Positions 1 through 10,412 are shown, counted from the stretch's first letter. The stretch: DNA of 64,000 nucleotides from Antilocapra americana (GCA_007570785.1 ML660201.1:50004316-50068315), one strand, 5' to 3'. Notes: generated by a model not told the origin, from the letters alone. Numbers and translations are program-made.

Positions 1-1939
1 TGCCCAGCGAGCTTCATTTACTCCTGTGCTTTTTTCAGCTGGCTTCCTGGGGAGGACAAATTCTCCGGCCCAGCCACAGTTTCTGTCACCTAACAGTTCT
101 TCCTTCTTAACTGTTTTGAAATTCAGATGTGTTTTGAAATTCATATTTTTAATGTTGCTGTGCCTTGGAGAATTGCGAGGGACAATTGGAGGCATGTCTT
201 TCGAACACCCAAAAAGTAGGAAAATTAAAAAGGGAAAGTAGTGGTTGTGAACCTTTTTCCTACTGTGAAAGTGTTCCTGCTTCATTAAATATGCTTTGAC
301 AAATAGGCTTTTTAACAGCTATGTAATATTCCACCTCAAGGCTATGCTACTTTGATTACTTAAGGGAAGATTTTTTAGAAGTGAAAATTAAATGTTGGAA
401 TTAGAATCTCTTGCTACCCCCGCCTCTGGAGGGGCCCAGTGAGGGTGGATGTGTTGGGGAGCGTTCCGGCCAGCTCTAGACCCTGGATCTCGCTTGTCTT
501 TACAGTCCTTGGCAAGCAGTCTGTGCCCTTGGCTCCCCAGGGTCTTGAAACTCACAGATTCAACGTGAGCTACATCAGAGTTGGTACTGGCTCACTGCCA
601 CTGTTTTGAGGAGAGGTAAAGTGTTAGACCTGAACGTCATTGTCAGGTGAACACCACCTGACTCAAATCACCCAAAGCATCTTTTTATTTGATGTAGTAA
701 TTCAAACACGGATTATATTCCACAATTGAAAAGAATTCATGGAGACATTAAGTTGAAGATGACATAATTTGTTTATAAATGAATTAGTAGTTTTCTTTTA
801 TTTTTCTAAACTGACCTTGTTAAAGGAAAGAATAAGTTCTAGCCTTGTTTTTTCATGAAAATTATTAGCAGCTTGTATATTTTACTACTGAAGATTTTTA
901 AAGTAACTGGAATTTTTAAAAATATATCTGTAGGTATCCACCTAGAAAAAGATCTGATTTTGGTTATGAAAGCAAGTTGGAGGAAATACATGTAGTATTT
1001 ATTCTTTGCACACACACTTGAGCACCTTCCAAGACTCAGGCATTGTGCAGATGTGTGTATGTATGGCAGCGCTGTGTGTGGGAAAAGCTGTGCAGGGCGA
1101 TGGATTACCTCTTGGGATTGGGACTAGAGGAGGGGGCAGTGAAGGGGAGGACACTTACCTTGTAGTTATGCCTCTGAGCGCCGCCCTGCCCCTGGAGCCC
1201 CAGATGCACGTTGCCCAGTGATTGCTGTTGAGCACAGCCTGGGTTCAGATTTGAATCGTGGTGCTGGAGCTCACCAGCTGCGAGTTACCCGACCTCATTT
1301 GGAGCCTCGGTTTCTTTGCAGGATGAGCTAATAGCAGGAACTCGCCTAAGGTGCTCGTGAGCGTTGCACGTAATAATACATCTAAATACTGCTACCTCCT
1401 CGGAGGGCTGTCCCCTGTGGCTCAGCTGGTAAAGAATCCGCCTGCAATGCGGGAGACCTGGGTTTGATCCCTGGGTCGGGAAGATCCCCTGGAGAAGGGA
1501 AAGGCTACCTACTCTGGTATTCTGGGCTGGAGGATCCCATGGACAGAGGAGCCTGGCGGGCTACAGTCCATGGGGTTGCAAGAGTGGGACGTGACTTAGT
1601 GACTAAAGTACCATCACCACCACCTAGGAAGCGCTCAGTGTTAGCTTTTATTATTCTGCCTGCAATGCGGGAGACCTGGGTTTGATCCCTGGGTCGGGAA
1701 GATCCCCTGGAGAAGGGAAAGGCTACCCACTCTGGTATTCTGGGCTGGAGAATTCCATGGACTGTATAGGCTATGGGATCGCAAAGAGTCGGACACGACT
1801 GAGCAACTTTCATTTTCATGCATTGTAAAGTTTAGGAACAAAGAATTGGATACAGTGGGGGTTTCCCATTGCACTGGCTGCTCTGGGGGTAACCAGAGTG
1901 ACTCTGACCCACGGCGTTGTCCTCCCCATCTCCTCCCAG
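1..1939. other. Intronic or intergenic DNA left of the TATDN2-like exon
   Basis: This stretch is AT-rich up to about 1,000 and then mixed. Apart from the SINE pair listed at 1,405-1,815 I see no exon, RNA gene or promoter. Small reading frames here have no recognisable protein similarity. If the exon at 1,940 belongs to a working gene, this is the intron before it. Confidence 0.5.
1405..1815 (+). repeat. Bov-tA/BovA2-type SINE, tandemly doubled
   Basis: The first copy (about 1,405-1,615) has the typical ruminant head 'gtggctcagctggtaaagaa' and the body around 'cctggagaagggaaaggct'. A second copy starts again at about 1,657 with 'tgcctgcaatgcgggagacc', lacks the head, and ends in 'gtcggacacgactgagcaac' near 1,805. 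The repeated stretch of about 60 bp is nearly identical in the two copies, which suggests a tandem duplication or a dimeric insertion rather than two independent old insertions. Confidence 0.9.
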
Positions 1940-2067
1940 GTTTCCGAGAGGCAGCTGCAGCTGGCCGTGTCTCTGAGGAAGCCCTTGGTGGTCCACTGTG
2001 GAGATGCGGAGGACGATCTGTTGAAAATCATGAAAAAATGGGTGCCTCCAGACTACAGGATTCACAG
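1940..2067 (+). CDS. TATDN2: TATDN2-like internal exon (partial gene)
   Basis: A 128-bp exon with acceptor 'tcctcccag' before 1,940 and donor 'gt' at 2,068. Read from 1,940 in phase 0 it encodes 42 residues plus two bases, beginning [20 protein letters not shown] and ending in VPPDYRIHR. This matches the TatD-type metal-dependent nuclease domain of TATDN2 near its C-terminus. In the human protein, as I recall it, the catalytic stretch reads HCREADEDLL; here it reads [10 protein letters not shown], so the conserved Arg after His-Cys is Gly. The expected next residues (HCFTG onward) were not found before GHRL. It may be a true exon of the working gene or a duplicated, decaying exon. Gene order (TATDN2 then GHRL) agrees with other mammals. 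Frame and splice sites are intact. Confidence 0.75.
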
Positions 2068-3049
2068 GTCAGAGCCTAGACCTTCAGCAGGCAAGTGAAG
2101 TGAAGAGGCCCCTCCGTCTAGGATGTTACTCGGAAGAAAGTGAGCGAGGAGAGCACGGGTACTGTTCACATCTTTATATAGGATCTTTTTCCAAGAATAA
2201 CTACCACCTTGGTCCATATGAGATTTCTGGTACTTGATTGTTTCTTAATCTAAAAAAAGGGCACCTTCGTTTGGTTTGAGCTGACAGCCTTAATCGTTGT
2301 GATCCCTAGCCCTGGTCTGTGGCCAGGCAGCCGCCTTGCTCGCGGTAAACAGTCCTCTGTCAAAGCCGTGTGGACGCGGATTCAGACTCAAGGGAGGCAA
2401 CTGAGCTCGGGTCTCTGCTGTTGTCTGTACCCCATCGTAAGAGAATTTCTTACCCCAGTCAGTGTGTAAGAGCTTAAGTTCACGTGCTGTTATGCTCATG
2501 TACCTGGCATATTAGTTACAAAACACAGAAGCTGGGTTTTTTTAAAGGAGGATGTTTTCTCCCATGTGGCAAATACCTTGCTCAGCCTGAGAGTTAAGTA
2601 CACCAGCTTCAGAGAAGGGGAGTTAGTGGCGTCAGGAAGACACGTGTGCAGGAGCAGGTCTGATCAGGCCGACGTGGGACCAGGTTAGAAATGCTGTGCA
2701 TTCTCAAGTGTGTGCCCTGTCATCAGTTTTTCTGCCAGTTCATGATTCGAACTTGTCCTCAGCCCACTCCAAGCTGACTCCATGTATTGTGAAGGAAAAT
2801 GAGAAATAGAAACCAAAGGAACCCCTGGGTCAGCTGAGTGTGCGGGAAGCAGCTGAGTGTGCGGGAGTGCAGCCTAAACCTACAGCTCTGGGTGAGTCAG
2901 AAACTTGTTTGCTCTGTGACCTTGGGAGGTCGCTTAATGCCTCTGGACTTCAATTTTCTCCCTCTTAACTGGGGTGTTTTCTTTGTGAAAATTAATTGAA
3001 ATTACACTAAATTCAGGTAAGCGGTATTTTGAGCAGTGCCTGGTGCCCA

Positions 3050-3275
3050 GGAAAGTGTTAGTTGCTCAGTCGTGTCTGACTCTGTGAGTCTGAGTCCTGT
3101 CAGACTTCGTGACCCCAGAGACTGTAGCCCACCAGGCTCCTCTGTCCATGGGATTCTGCAGGCACGAGTACTGGAGTGGGGTGCCACTCCCTTTTCCAGG
3201 GGATCTTCTCCGACCCAGGGATCGAACCTGCACTGCAGGCAGATTCTTTACCATCTGAGCCACCAGGGGTGCCCA
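3050..3275 (-). repeat. Bov-tA/BovA2-type SINE
   Basis: Reverse-oriented: on the + strand it begins 'gttgctcagtcgtgtctgac' and ends 'catctgagccaccagggg', the complement of the usual SINE head. The internal tRNA-like part 'gggatcgaacctgcactgca' is preserved. A short extra piece around 3,085-3,105 ('gtgagtctgagtcctgtcag') repeats part of the body. Confidence 0.9.
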
Positions 3276-4304
3276 GGAAGAACGCAGTAAATGGTGGCTG
3301 CTAAGACAGCTAATGTTCAGGTGTCCTAGTGGGAGAGACTTGGTTCATTCTTGACAGCGGCCAGAGGAGGTGGGTGTTGCACGTGGGAAGAGCCTGCGCT
3401 TCCTGTCGTGGGTGGGTCCTGCAGCTGGCGTTCGCTTTCAGGTCTGAGTGTGAAGCCCATAGCTTTCCAGCCCACCGCGCTGCCTGGCCAGTGAGAGAGC
3501 CCGGGCCAGAGTGGGCGCTTACCATGTGTGTGTGGCATGAATGACCTGGGCGAGTGGGCGAGCAGACTGGTGTGGCCCTTGAGGAAGGAGGAAGGCCTTG
3601 TCTCTGAGGGGGGCGCAGCCACTGACCCGTGTTCCCTGGGGCCTGACTCCCGTCCCCCCGAGCCCCATCTGGCTGCTGTCCGTCAGGTCAGGAGCAGGTT
3701 TTTTGGGCCCTTTGAACATGTTCAGGCCTTGGGGCCTCCTCTGGGTATGGGCTGGAATGTGACTCGGCTCCAGGCCCGCGTGTTCATCTCTGCATCAGAG
3801 CGAGGGGCTGGAGGCTTCAGCTTCCTCCCTGCCTCCCCTGATCCAAGTCGTTCCCTGTGCGGTGAGCTCGTCAGCGTGTGAGGTGCCCTGAGGGATGGAG
3901 AGGTGTGTGTGTGTATTGTCCGCCCAGTGGACAGGCCTGGCCTTGGCACCAGAGCTGAGGCTTAGAAGGCCGGTGGGGAGGTAAGTGACAGAGGAGGCAG
4001 GCCAGCTGTCTCCTGCGCTCTCAGTTTTGTTGAGGCCCGCTGGCCAGGCCTGCGTCTTCTTGTCGCAGGAGAGTTGACGCTTGCTCCAAGTCAGGTAGGG
4101 GACCAGGCTCTGCTGCCTGAATAGGACCCTGTGGCCTCTAAACCACTTTATATGCGCCTGGGGGGTCTTCTTAGAAAGCAGATCCTGATCTGTCCTGGGG
4201 CGGGGGCAGGGCCCCAGACTCTGCCTTTCTTCAGACCACTGCTGGGGGTTCTGGGTGCCCACCACATGTGATCAGTGGTTGGTGCTTTGTCTTGAGTGCC
4301 TGGG

Positions 4305-4515
4305 GGCTTCCCTGGTGGCGCTAGTGGTAAAGAGCCCACTGTCAATGCAGAAGACGGAAGATAGGCTGGTTTGATCCCTGGGTCGGGAAGATCCCCTGGA
4401 GTCAGGCATGGCAACCTACTTCAGTATTCTTGCCTGGAGAATCCCACGGGCAGAGGAGTCTGGTGGGCTACAGTCCATAGGGTTGCAGTGAGTCAGACAG
4501 GACTGAAGGGACTTC
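4305..4515 (+). repeat. Bov-tA-type SINE
   Basis: The head 'ggcttccctggtggcgctag' at about 4,308, the B-box-like 'ggtttgatccctgggtcggg' and the end 'gagtcagacaggactgaagg' define the element. It is diverged from the consensus by several substitutions. Confidence 0.9.
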
Positions 4516-5486
4516 GCATGCGCTCACGCTTGAGTGCCGGGTGGCCAGAATTTCACTGGAGAAGGCACCGGGCTCCTAGAGGGAGTCCCCTGTGACCAAG
4601 GTTTCTCCCGAGGGCGGCTGTTGCCCTGGCCCCACAGAGGGGCGTCGTGCACGCCCATCACCAACACACAGGTCAGGTGGGTGGCTGGGCAGTGCTCCTC
4701 CCCCGTGGCCGCCCACCCGTCGCCACCAGCCCTTGCGTCAGCGCACACGTTCGCACCAAAGTGCAAGTGAGTGCTCAGGGACGTCCCTCCCAGGAAGACT
4801 GGGTCTTCGCTGGAATTCAGTTGTGGAGCTTAGCGATCAAGGCTCATTCAGCCATGAGCCGGGGGTGCAAGTGAGCTTGGACATCAGCCTCGTGTCCCAG
4901 ATCAACGAAGGGACCAAGGCAGTGGTCAGTCTCGGCCACAGGAGGTGGCGTCCGCTGTGTTAGGTCTTTTCTTGGGCAAGGAGGAGGGAGGGGGGTTAGG
5001 TCAGCCAGGTCCAGCAGTGGCTCTCGCCACTTACGTCCAGGCTCAAAGTCAGGCTTTCTCTTTCCCAGCATCCTGTTTGCCCGTGAATGTCAGTTCAAGG
5101 ACATTGGCTCTGACGGTGTCACCAGAAGTTTCCCTGTTCATACAGCCCTAGCTGGTTATTGAGAAAAGGCTCCCATTGCAGCTTTGCACCTGGGAAGCCC
5201 TGCTGTTTAAAGGAACTGTCTTCCTTTCCTCCATCTTCCCTTCCTTCCCCTTCCTGTCTCCCCCACCTCTGCTCCTACAGTCCCCCAGTAGCCGTATCTA
5301 CTTGTAGGGGTGGATCTGGTTTGGGTTTCTAAGCACGCACACCTCCTATATGTTCTTCCTCGTTCTCCCCCTCTCTTTCTATTGACCATAGACCGGGAAT
5401 TGCGGGGGCAGGTTGTTTTTCATTGAAATGTGAAATTTTTGTCTTTGGTGAAACAGACATGTTGAACCTTTGCATCCATTTGAGCA

Positions 5487-5492
5487 TTTATT
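5487..5492 (-). terminator. GHRL polyadenylation signal AATAAA
   Basis: The + strand has TTTATT, so the - strand reads AATAAA about 114 bases after the GHRL stop codon. It is the only canonical signal close downstream of the stop. Cleavage is expected near 5,465-5,475, giving a short 3' UTR of about 135 bases, as is usual for ghrelin mRNAs. Confidence 0.85.
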
Positions 5493-5605
5493 CACCTCCT
5501 AGGCTAGGACTCCCCAGAGCTACACATGGTCTCAGACATGTCCTGGAAGCCAGGTGAGCGCTTCTGAGGGTGGGAGGACGGACAGGTGGGTGGTCCCAGG
5601 GCCGG

Positions 5606-5625
5606 TCACTCGTCAACCAGGGTTT
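5606..5625 (-). CDS. GHRL: GHRL last coding exon
   Basis: The 20 coding bases complete a split Glu codon and then encode TLVDE and TGA. The acceptor is 'gcatttcag' just above 5,625. The tail EEADETLVDE resembles the short acidic tail of other ruminant preproghrelins. This exon is too short to be found by open reading frame alone; it was placed by matching phase with the donor at 6,086 and by the nearby poly(A) signal. Confidence 0.88.
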
Positions 5626-8600
5626 CTGAAATGCAAGAGGTCAAGTCAAAGAGCTGCGTCCAGGGCTTCGCTGGCAGTCCACTGGTTAAGACTCCATGCT
5701 TCTGCTACAGGGGGCAGGCACGGGTTTGATCCCTGGTCGGGGGATGTAAGATCCACATGCCCCACAGTGTAGCCAAAAAAAGAAAAACCACCAAAAAAAA
5801 CCTCTACTGTGTCCGCTGTCCTTCCGTTGCCATCCACTTTGGCACAGGGGGCGGAGATGTGTTGTGATGGTGAGAGGACTAGCCCCAGGGTTGGACCGTG
5901 CAGCCTGGGCCAGTGCCCGGAAAGCCAAGGCCCGATCCCCCACGGGGGCTGAGCAAAGACTCTTTGGGAAAGAGGAATCAGAAGCTCTTTTGAGAGGCAG
6001 GGTGGGGAATGAAACCTGTTTTGTTACCCACAGGCAGGCTCACACGTCAAAGCTTGGAATTGAGCTGAGCCGGGCGAGGACTTACCGTCGGCTTCTTCCC
6101 AAAGGATGTTCTGAAGAAACTTCCCCAGTGTCTGGCCGTGCTGGAGGGACTGAGCCCCTGACAGCTTGATCCCAATGTCAAAGGGGGCGTTGAACTAGAG
6201 GAGGACCACCCAGGAATTGTCAGAGGCCACACCCACCCTCCCACCCCTGACCCCGACACCCCAATCCCACTAGAGGCCCTGGGGTCCGACGGGCCCCTCC
6301 AAGGGAGGGGTGGCTTAGCCAGGTCGCCCTCCATCCTGGGCCTGATCTTACCACTCCACAATCCTTAGGAGGCTCACTTGTACCCTCTTTACCTGGCTGT
6401 GAGGAGGTTAAAAGCTGATAAAAGCTGTGGGGTCCCCTAGATCAGGTTTCCCCCCACCTTTCAGCTTTGGAAGATGTCAGATGGAATGGCCAGCAATGGA
6501 GCATCGCATCATCACAGGCCCTGGCAGCGTGATGTGGGATCAGGGCTGTCCCTGCTGGGCACAGCACGGGCCCGGGGGATGGTCTCTGCACCCCCTTCCT
6601 CCCTTCCCAGGAGCCCTTCCTTGTTCCGTGTTAGACCAGATAGGAAGTTGACCTCTTCCTAGAATGATGCTCTGGGCCAAGTCTGTTCTTTCTGTGCCTC
6701 TGTCTCTTCCCTTCTGCAGGGGGATCACCCCACATCTCCTAGTTTCTCGGCAACCTATGAGATGACTTGTCATGAAGCTCAAAGATTTGGGCGACCAGGA
6801 AGGAACTCTTTGCGGCTGCATCATTGCTTCTCTCTGGGGAAGTGGAGACCGTGTTCACCTCCGCTCATGGAGGTGAACCTGCTCGGGCTCCTGGCCATGT
6901 TGGTGACAGAGCTCCTGGGTGAGTCCACGAGGGGATCTTGGGACCGAAAGAGAGCCCTTGGTTCTCCTGCCCCTGGCAGGGGTGCAGCCGTCACCCTGCT
7001 CAGGCCCAGGCTGAGCGCCTTTCCCTCCACCCCCCATTTCACAGGTGAACAGGGATGCTCCAAGGTGTTACTAAAACCACACATAAAATGTGGGTTCCCC
7101 TTTTAAAATTTATCTCCCCCTCTAATCAATTTGGGGGAACTGAGGCTCCTCCGTTCCCTCCCTTTGGTAAATACTCATTTCCCCTCCAGCCCCGCGGCCT
7201 ATGCAGGTGGTCGGGTGACCCTAGCAGACTTTGGGGCTCCGTGGACACTGAGCTGGGGACCTGCCGGGCTGGTCTGCACCCTGGAACCGGGCGAGGGGCC
7301 CCTGACAGGAGGTGAGACAGCTGTCAGATGGGAGAGAGAGTGGCTTCAGGGGACGGAAACGGCCCCCTCGGCTCCAGTGTCTCACTGGTCTGTGGGTGAT
7401 GGGTGGGGTGGGACAGGACTTTGTCTATAAAGCGTCCCACTCTGAGACTGCATTTTAGGAAAATGTTTGGAGGGGGTGGAGGGGCCTGCGATGCACGAGG
7501 CGGGACCCCGGGACTGGAGGGTTGGGGCGCACAGCCCAGCTCTGTGGCCTGCGTCTCAGGCTTCCCCCACATCCGATGCCCCCCGCCCCCGCACCTCTGG
7601 ACATCACACACTCCTGGTTCCAGCTGTGGCAGGGCCTGCTGTGGCCTCTGTGGAAACTGGCAAGTCCCAGGCAAGACTGCTTCCCCATCTGAGTGGTCCA
7701 GGGCTTCTCCTGCCCCGCTGGGCCTGGCAGTCTCATCGGGAAAGCTCCCTGGTTTTAGTCTGAGGATCTGCGGGCCGTTGTCAAGTGGGAATGTGATGGG
7801 TGGGATCTCAAATGTGGAGGGAGGTGCTGGGTGAGAGTCAGGGGCTGGGGGCTATTTGACCCTTGGCGGAGCAGAGGAGGGGGGAGGCTGAGGCAGGCAG
7901 AGGAGACTTCCTGGGCACCTCCTCTCTGCCAGACCAGCAATGGACATTGAGAGCTTGGGGACCCGAGCCCCCCAGACTGTGGTCCCACCTCAGCACCTGC
8001 AGGCCGTGGCCCCTGGGGCCAGTGGGCTTCCCTGGCTGAACCTCTGTCCCTCGTCTCTAAACCAGGGCACGGAGACCAGCCGTACTGACCTCACCAGTGG
8101 CTGTAGAGGTTCAGTTCCAAGCAGGAGGGTAGAAGGGCTCCCCAGGTGGCGCTAGTGGTAAAGAACCCACCTCCCATCCTGTCCTCTAGGTGACGTGAGT
8201 GGTAAAGAACCCACCTGCCAATGCAGGCAATGTAAGAGACACGGGTTTGATCCCCGAGTCTGGAAGATCCCCTAGAGGAGGGCATGGCAACCCACTCCAA
8301 GATTCTTGCCTGGAGGATCCCATGGGCAGGGGAGCCTGCTGGGCTGCAGTCTGTGGGTTCTCAAGGAGTCGGACACAACTGAAGCGACCAAGCACACACG
8401 CGTGCAGAAGGGTGGAGCCGTGGAGAGGGAGGCCGAGTTGGGGCAGCAGCTTGGCAGTGACCGGGCACCACGGGGACCCTGGTCGCCCTGCACGGAGACG
8501 CCCATCTGCACCTAAACCCTCGGCAGTCCGTTCCCGGGACCACGGCCAGGCCCCCCAGCAGGAAGGTCACACAGTGGGGGCCCCATAAAACACCTTCATG

Positions 8601-9460
8601 CCCTCTCTCTAGACGGCGCCCTCGCCCTGTGCAGGATTCCTCAGAGCCCAGGTGAGCCTGCTGGGCTCCATCCTGGCCTGCAGGTGGGGTTCACCCGTCC
8701 AGGGTGCCGCCCTGCCGTGATAGGGTAAGGTCAGGTCCGAGAGGGCCCTGAGCCCACCGGAAGGTTTCCTGTGGGGAGACATCTGCAGTGTGAGCATCGC
8801 CTTCTTCCTGAGTGTCTGTGAATACTTGCTGGCGCCCCCCACCCAACTGCCCTGCTGTGGCTCATCCTGTTGCAGCAAAGTTCCTTAGACATTTGCCTGT
8901 TGATGGCGAAGACCTCACAGAGCCAGGGGTGCAGAGTCTACTGTTTTCCTGCTATTTGATGTCTCTTGAGTAGCTGTTAAGTGGGTGTCTGTGGGTGGCC
9001 GCCCTCCCCTGCCCTCCCCCAAATGCAGAGGGACCTACCCGGATTTCCAGCTCATCCTCTGCATCTCCCACCGGACTTCCCACCTCTGGGTCAAACTGGC
9101 CTTCCAGGGCCCGGGGCTTCAGTCTGGCCGATGGCTTCTTAGGGTCCTTTCTCTGCAGGAAAGAGGAGGTGCTCCCCTTAGGCCCTGCACCCCATCTCCT
9201 CCAAGAAGCACAGTGAGGTATGGGCCCATGATCAGACCCAGAGCCCTCCTTCGGGCTCGGGGAGAAGGCTGAAGCCCAGAGAGGGCGAGCCACTGCTCAG
9301 CTCACACAGCTCAGGGCATTCAGGATGCGGGACTCCTGGGGCAACGTCTTACCTGCAGCTTCTGGTGTTCGGGGCTCAGAAAGCTGGAGCCTGCCATGGC
9401 CAAGTCCAGCCAGAGCACGCTGAGCAGCAGCAGGCTGCAGACGGTTGCCGGGGTGGGCAT
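5606..9460 (-). CDS. GHRL: Preproghrelin gene, four coding exons
   Basis: Joining the coding parts 9,460-9,353, 9,152-9,039, 6,194-6,086 and 5,625-5,606 on the - strand gives 351 bases: 116 residues plus stop, the length of bovine preproghrelin. All introns have GT-AG ends and the phases fit. Residues 1-23 form a signal peptide with a Leu-rich core. Ghrelin follows, starting GSSFLS; Ser3 is the residue octanoylated by MBOAT4 (GOAT). It ends at KPR, 27 residues long, because exon 3 adds no extra Gln at position 14 (the 27-residue ruminant form). The remainder is the C-terminal peptide with an obestatin-like segment. The product is a secreted stomach hormone acting on GHSR to raise growth hormone release and appetite. 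Upstream lie a non-coding exon and a TATA box. Against cattle as I remember it, several residues differ (KDP and PSAR here). Confidence 0.95.
5660..5805 (+). repeat. CHR-type tRNA-Glu SINE
   Basis: It starts with 'agggcttcgctggcagtcca', carries 'gggtttgatccctggtcggg' and 'gatccacatgccccacagtg', and ends in an A-rich tail with several 'ccaaaaaaa' blocks. It lies in the last GHRL intron, antisense to the gene, only about 35 bases above the terminal exon. Confidence 0.88.
6086..6194 (-). CDS. GHRL: GHRL exon encoding the obestatin-like segment
   Basis: A 109-bp exon with acceptor 'cctctag' above 6,194 and donor 'gtaagt' below 6,086. It starts in phase 0 and ends one base into a codon. It encodes 36 residues beginning [15 protein letters not shown] and ending EEAD. 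The preceding exon ends in Arg, the proposed N-terminal cleavage site of obestatin, and a Gly-Lys follows the 23rd residue, the proposed amidation signal. Whether obestatin is a real hormone is disputed. Confidence 0.95.
6195..9038 (-). other. GHRL intron of 2.8 kb
   Basis: This intron holds one SINE (8,140-8,395) and otherwise GC-rich unique DNA. Long open frames here on both strands have no recognisable similarity and reflect the base composition. I see no alternative ghrelin exon. Confidence 0.7.
8140..8395 (+). repeat. Bov-tA-type SINE with duplicated head
   Basis: The head 'ctccccaggtggcgctagtg' at about 8,139 is followed after some 30 bases by a second 'agtggtaaagaacccacctg' at about 8,200. 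The body then continues to 'gtcggacacaactgaagcga'. The head segment was therefore duplicated, or two elements recombined. Confidence 0.88.
9039..9152 (-). CDS. GHRL: GHRL exon encoding the ghrelin C-terminus
   Basis: 114 bp, exactly 38 codons, starting [14 protein letters not shown] and ending DELEIR. The acceptor is 'tcctgcag'. Two bases later there is a second AG, so use of the downstream AG would break the frame. No CAG triplet precedes Arg-Lys within the exon, so the Gln14 of 28-residue ghrelin is absent, giving the 27-residue peptide. The donor is 'gtaggt' below 9,039. Confidence 0.95.
9353..9460 (-). CDS. GHRL: GHRL first coding exon: signal peptide and acylated N-terminus
   Basis: The exon runs 9,487-9,353, with ATG at 9,460-9,458 in the context 'ggaagccatgc'. 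It encodes 36 residues: a 23-residue signal peptide ([13 protein letters not shown] start) and [13 protein letters not shown]. The acceptor 'ctcctccag' lies above 9,487 and the donor 'gtaaga' below 9,353. The active core [10 protein letters not shown] is unchanged from other mammals. Confidence 0.96.
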
Positions 9461-9917
9461 GGCTTCCCTGGCTGGAGGCAGACAGACCTGGAGGAGAGAG
9501 GGTCTCTGGGCTGGGCAGAGAGATGGCGGCGGGGCTCCGCGCTGGACCCCTGGACCTGGGGTGACTACTGTCTGGAGCAGCTCTCCCCAGGAGCGCCATC
9601 TGCCCACTTCCCCAGGCAGGAGCGTGCGGGCTCCTTCCCAAGACTGTTCTCTCAGGGGCGGGTGCTCGGCAGCGGGAGTGTCCACATCCTTTGTCCCCCA
9701 CCCTGAGGACCTTGCGCCACGTTTCTGGAGGAGGGGCGAGGAAGGTGAAGCAGCCAGGTCCCAGGAGGCACGGGGGCACCGAGGCTGCTCCCAAGTCCAG
9801 CTGGGAGCAGCTGGGCGGCCCGGGGCCCTGCTACCTCCCCATGTTCAGATGGGCCTGCTCACGCGTGGTCGTTGCCGTGAGTTAAACCCATAACGCGAGC
9901 GTCCCCAGAGTGCCTAC

Positions 9918-9936
9918 CTGGAGTTCCAGGCGGGGG
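9918..9936 (-). other. GHRL: GHRL short non-coding first exon
   Basis: Ghrelin genes of mouse and man start with a non-coding exon of about 20 bases. Here a donor 'cag|gtaggc' sits at 9,918 some 25-30 bases below a TATA box, which would give an exon of about 19 bases. The exact start is inferred from the TATA position, not seen. Confidence 0.7.
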
Positions 9937-9957
9937 TGGCGCCTGGTGGCCTTCTGG

Positions 9958-9966
9958 TCTTTATAT
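9958..9966 (-). promoter_or_regulatory. GHRL TATA box
   Basis: The - strand reads 'ccctatataaagacc'. The TATATAAA core is correctly placed above the short first exon, as in other ghrelin promoters. The upstream side (10,000-10,250) is GC-rich with Sp1-like G/C blocks, but no other site can be assigned with confidence. Confidence 0.82.
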
Positions 9967-10292
9967 AGGGCAGCCTGTGTTTGAAACCAGCAGCTGTATC
10001 TCAGGGCAGCCTGGCATCCGGGGGCTGAGTGCCATTCCTTGGGAACTAAAAATGCTCGCATCACCCACCAGGGAGACGTCAACAGCAGAGGTCAAATGCC
10101 CTGAGAGATGGCCGGGTTGGCGGGGGCGGCCCCGTGGGGCCACCTGCCCCTCCTGTGCCCAGGCGCACCCTCCTTGGCTTAGGCGGGAGGGAGGAGGGTG
10201 CGCCCTGGGGCCAGCCCGGCGTGGCTGCTCGGAGGCTGTGACCCGCTGGCCTTTCCGCTCCCCTCCTCCTCCCGGGATAGAACCAGGTTGGT

Positions 10293-10412
10293 TGCTGCTG
10301 TTCAGTTGCCAAGTCGTGTCCAACTCATTGTGACCCCACGGACTGCAGACTGCCAGGCGCCCCTGTCCCTCATCCCCTGCCCAGGCTCACGCCCACTGAG
10401 TTGGTGACGGAC
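10293..10412 (-). repeat. BovB 3'-end fragment
   Basis: The + strand 'gttcagttgccaagtcgtgt' and 'gtgaccccacggactgcaga' match the complement of the BovB/Bov-tA terminal region. It lies about 330 bp upstream of the GHRL TATA box, so it sits within a possible distal promoter region. Confidence 0.8.

Larger units (their letters stand above)
2068..5460. other. DNA between the TATDN2-like exon and the GHRL 3' end
   Basis: About 3.4 kb with two SINEs (3,050-3,275 and 4,305-4,515). I searched both strands by eye for the last TATDN2 exons (HCFTGSYP, ETDAPYFLP and the C-terminal VREIARVKD-like segment) and found none. A 16-bp segment beginning 'cagctgagtgtgcggga' is repeated back to back at about 2,830-2,865. 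Nothing else can be supported. Confidence 0.5.

Noticed and set aside
3528..3881. 117-codon + strand frame
   Set aside because: GC-rich non-conserved DNA with no recognisable protein family.
5071..5155. Possible terminal TATDN2 exon after 'tttcccag'
   Set aside because: A faint resemblance (LPVNVSSRTLALT against a FPNMSVGFTAVLT-type segment) needs gaps, and other frames do not fit. Residues around it do not match and the phase after R/HC is wrong.
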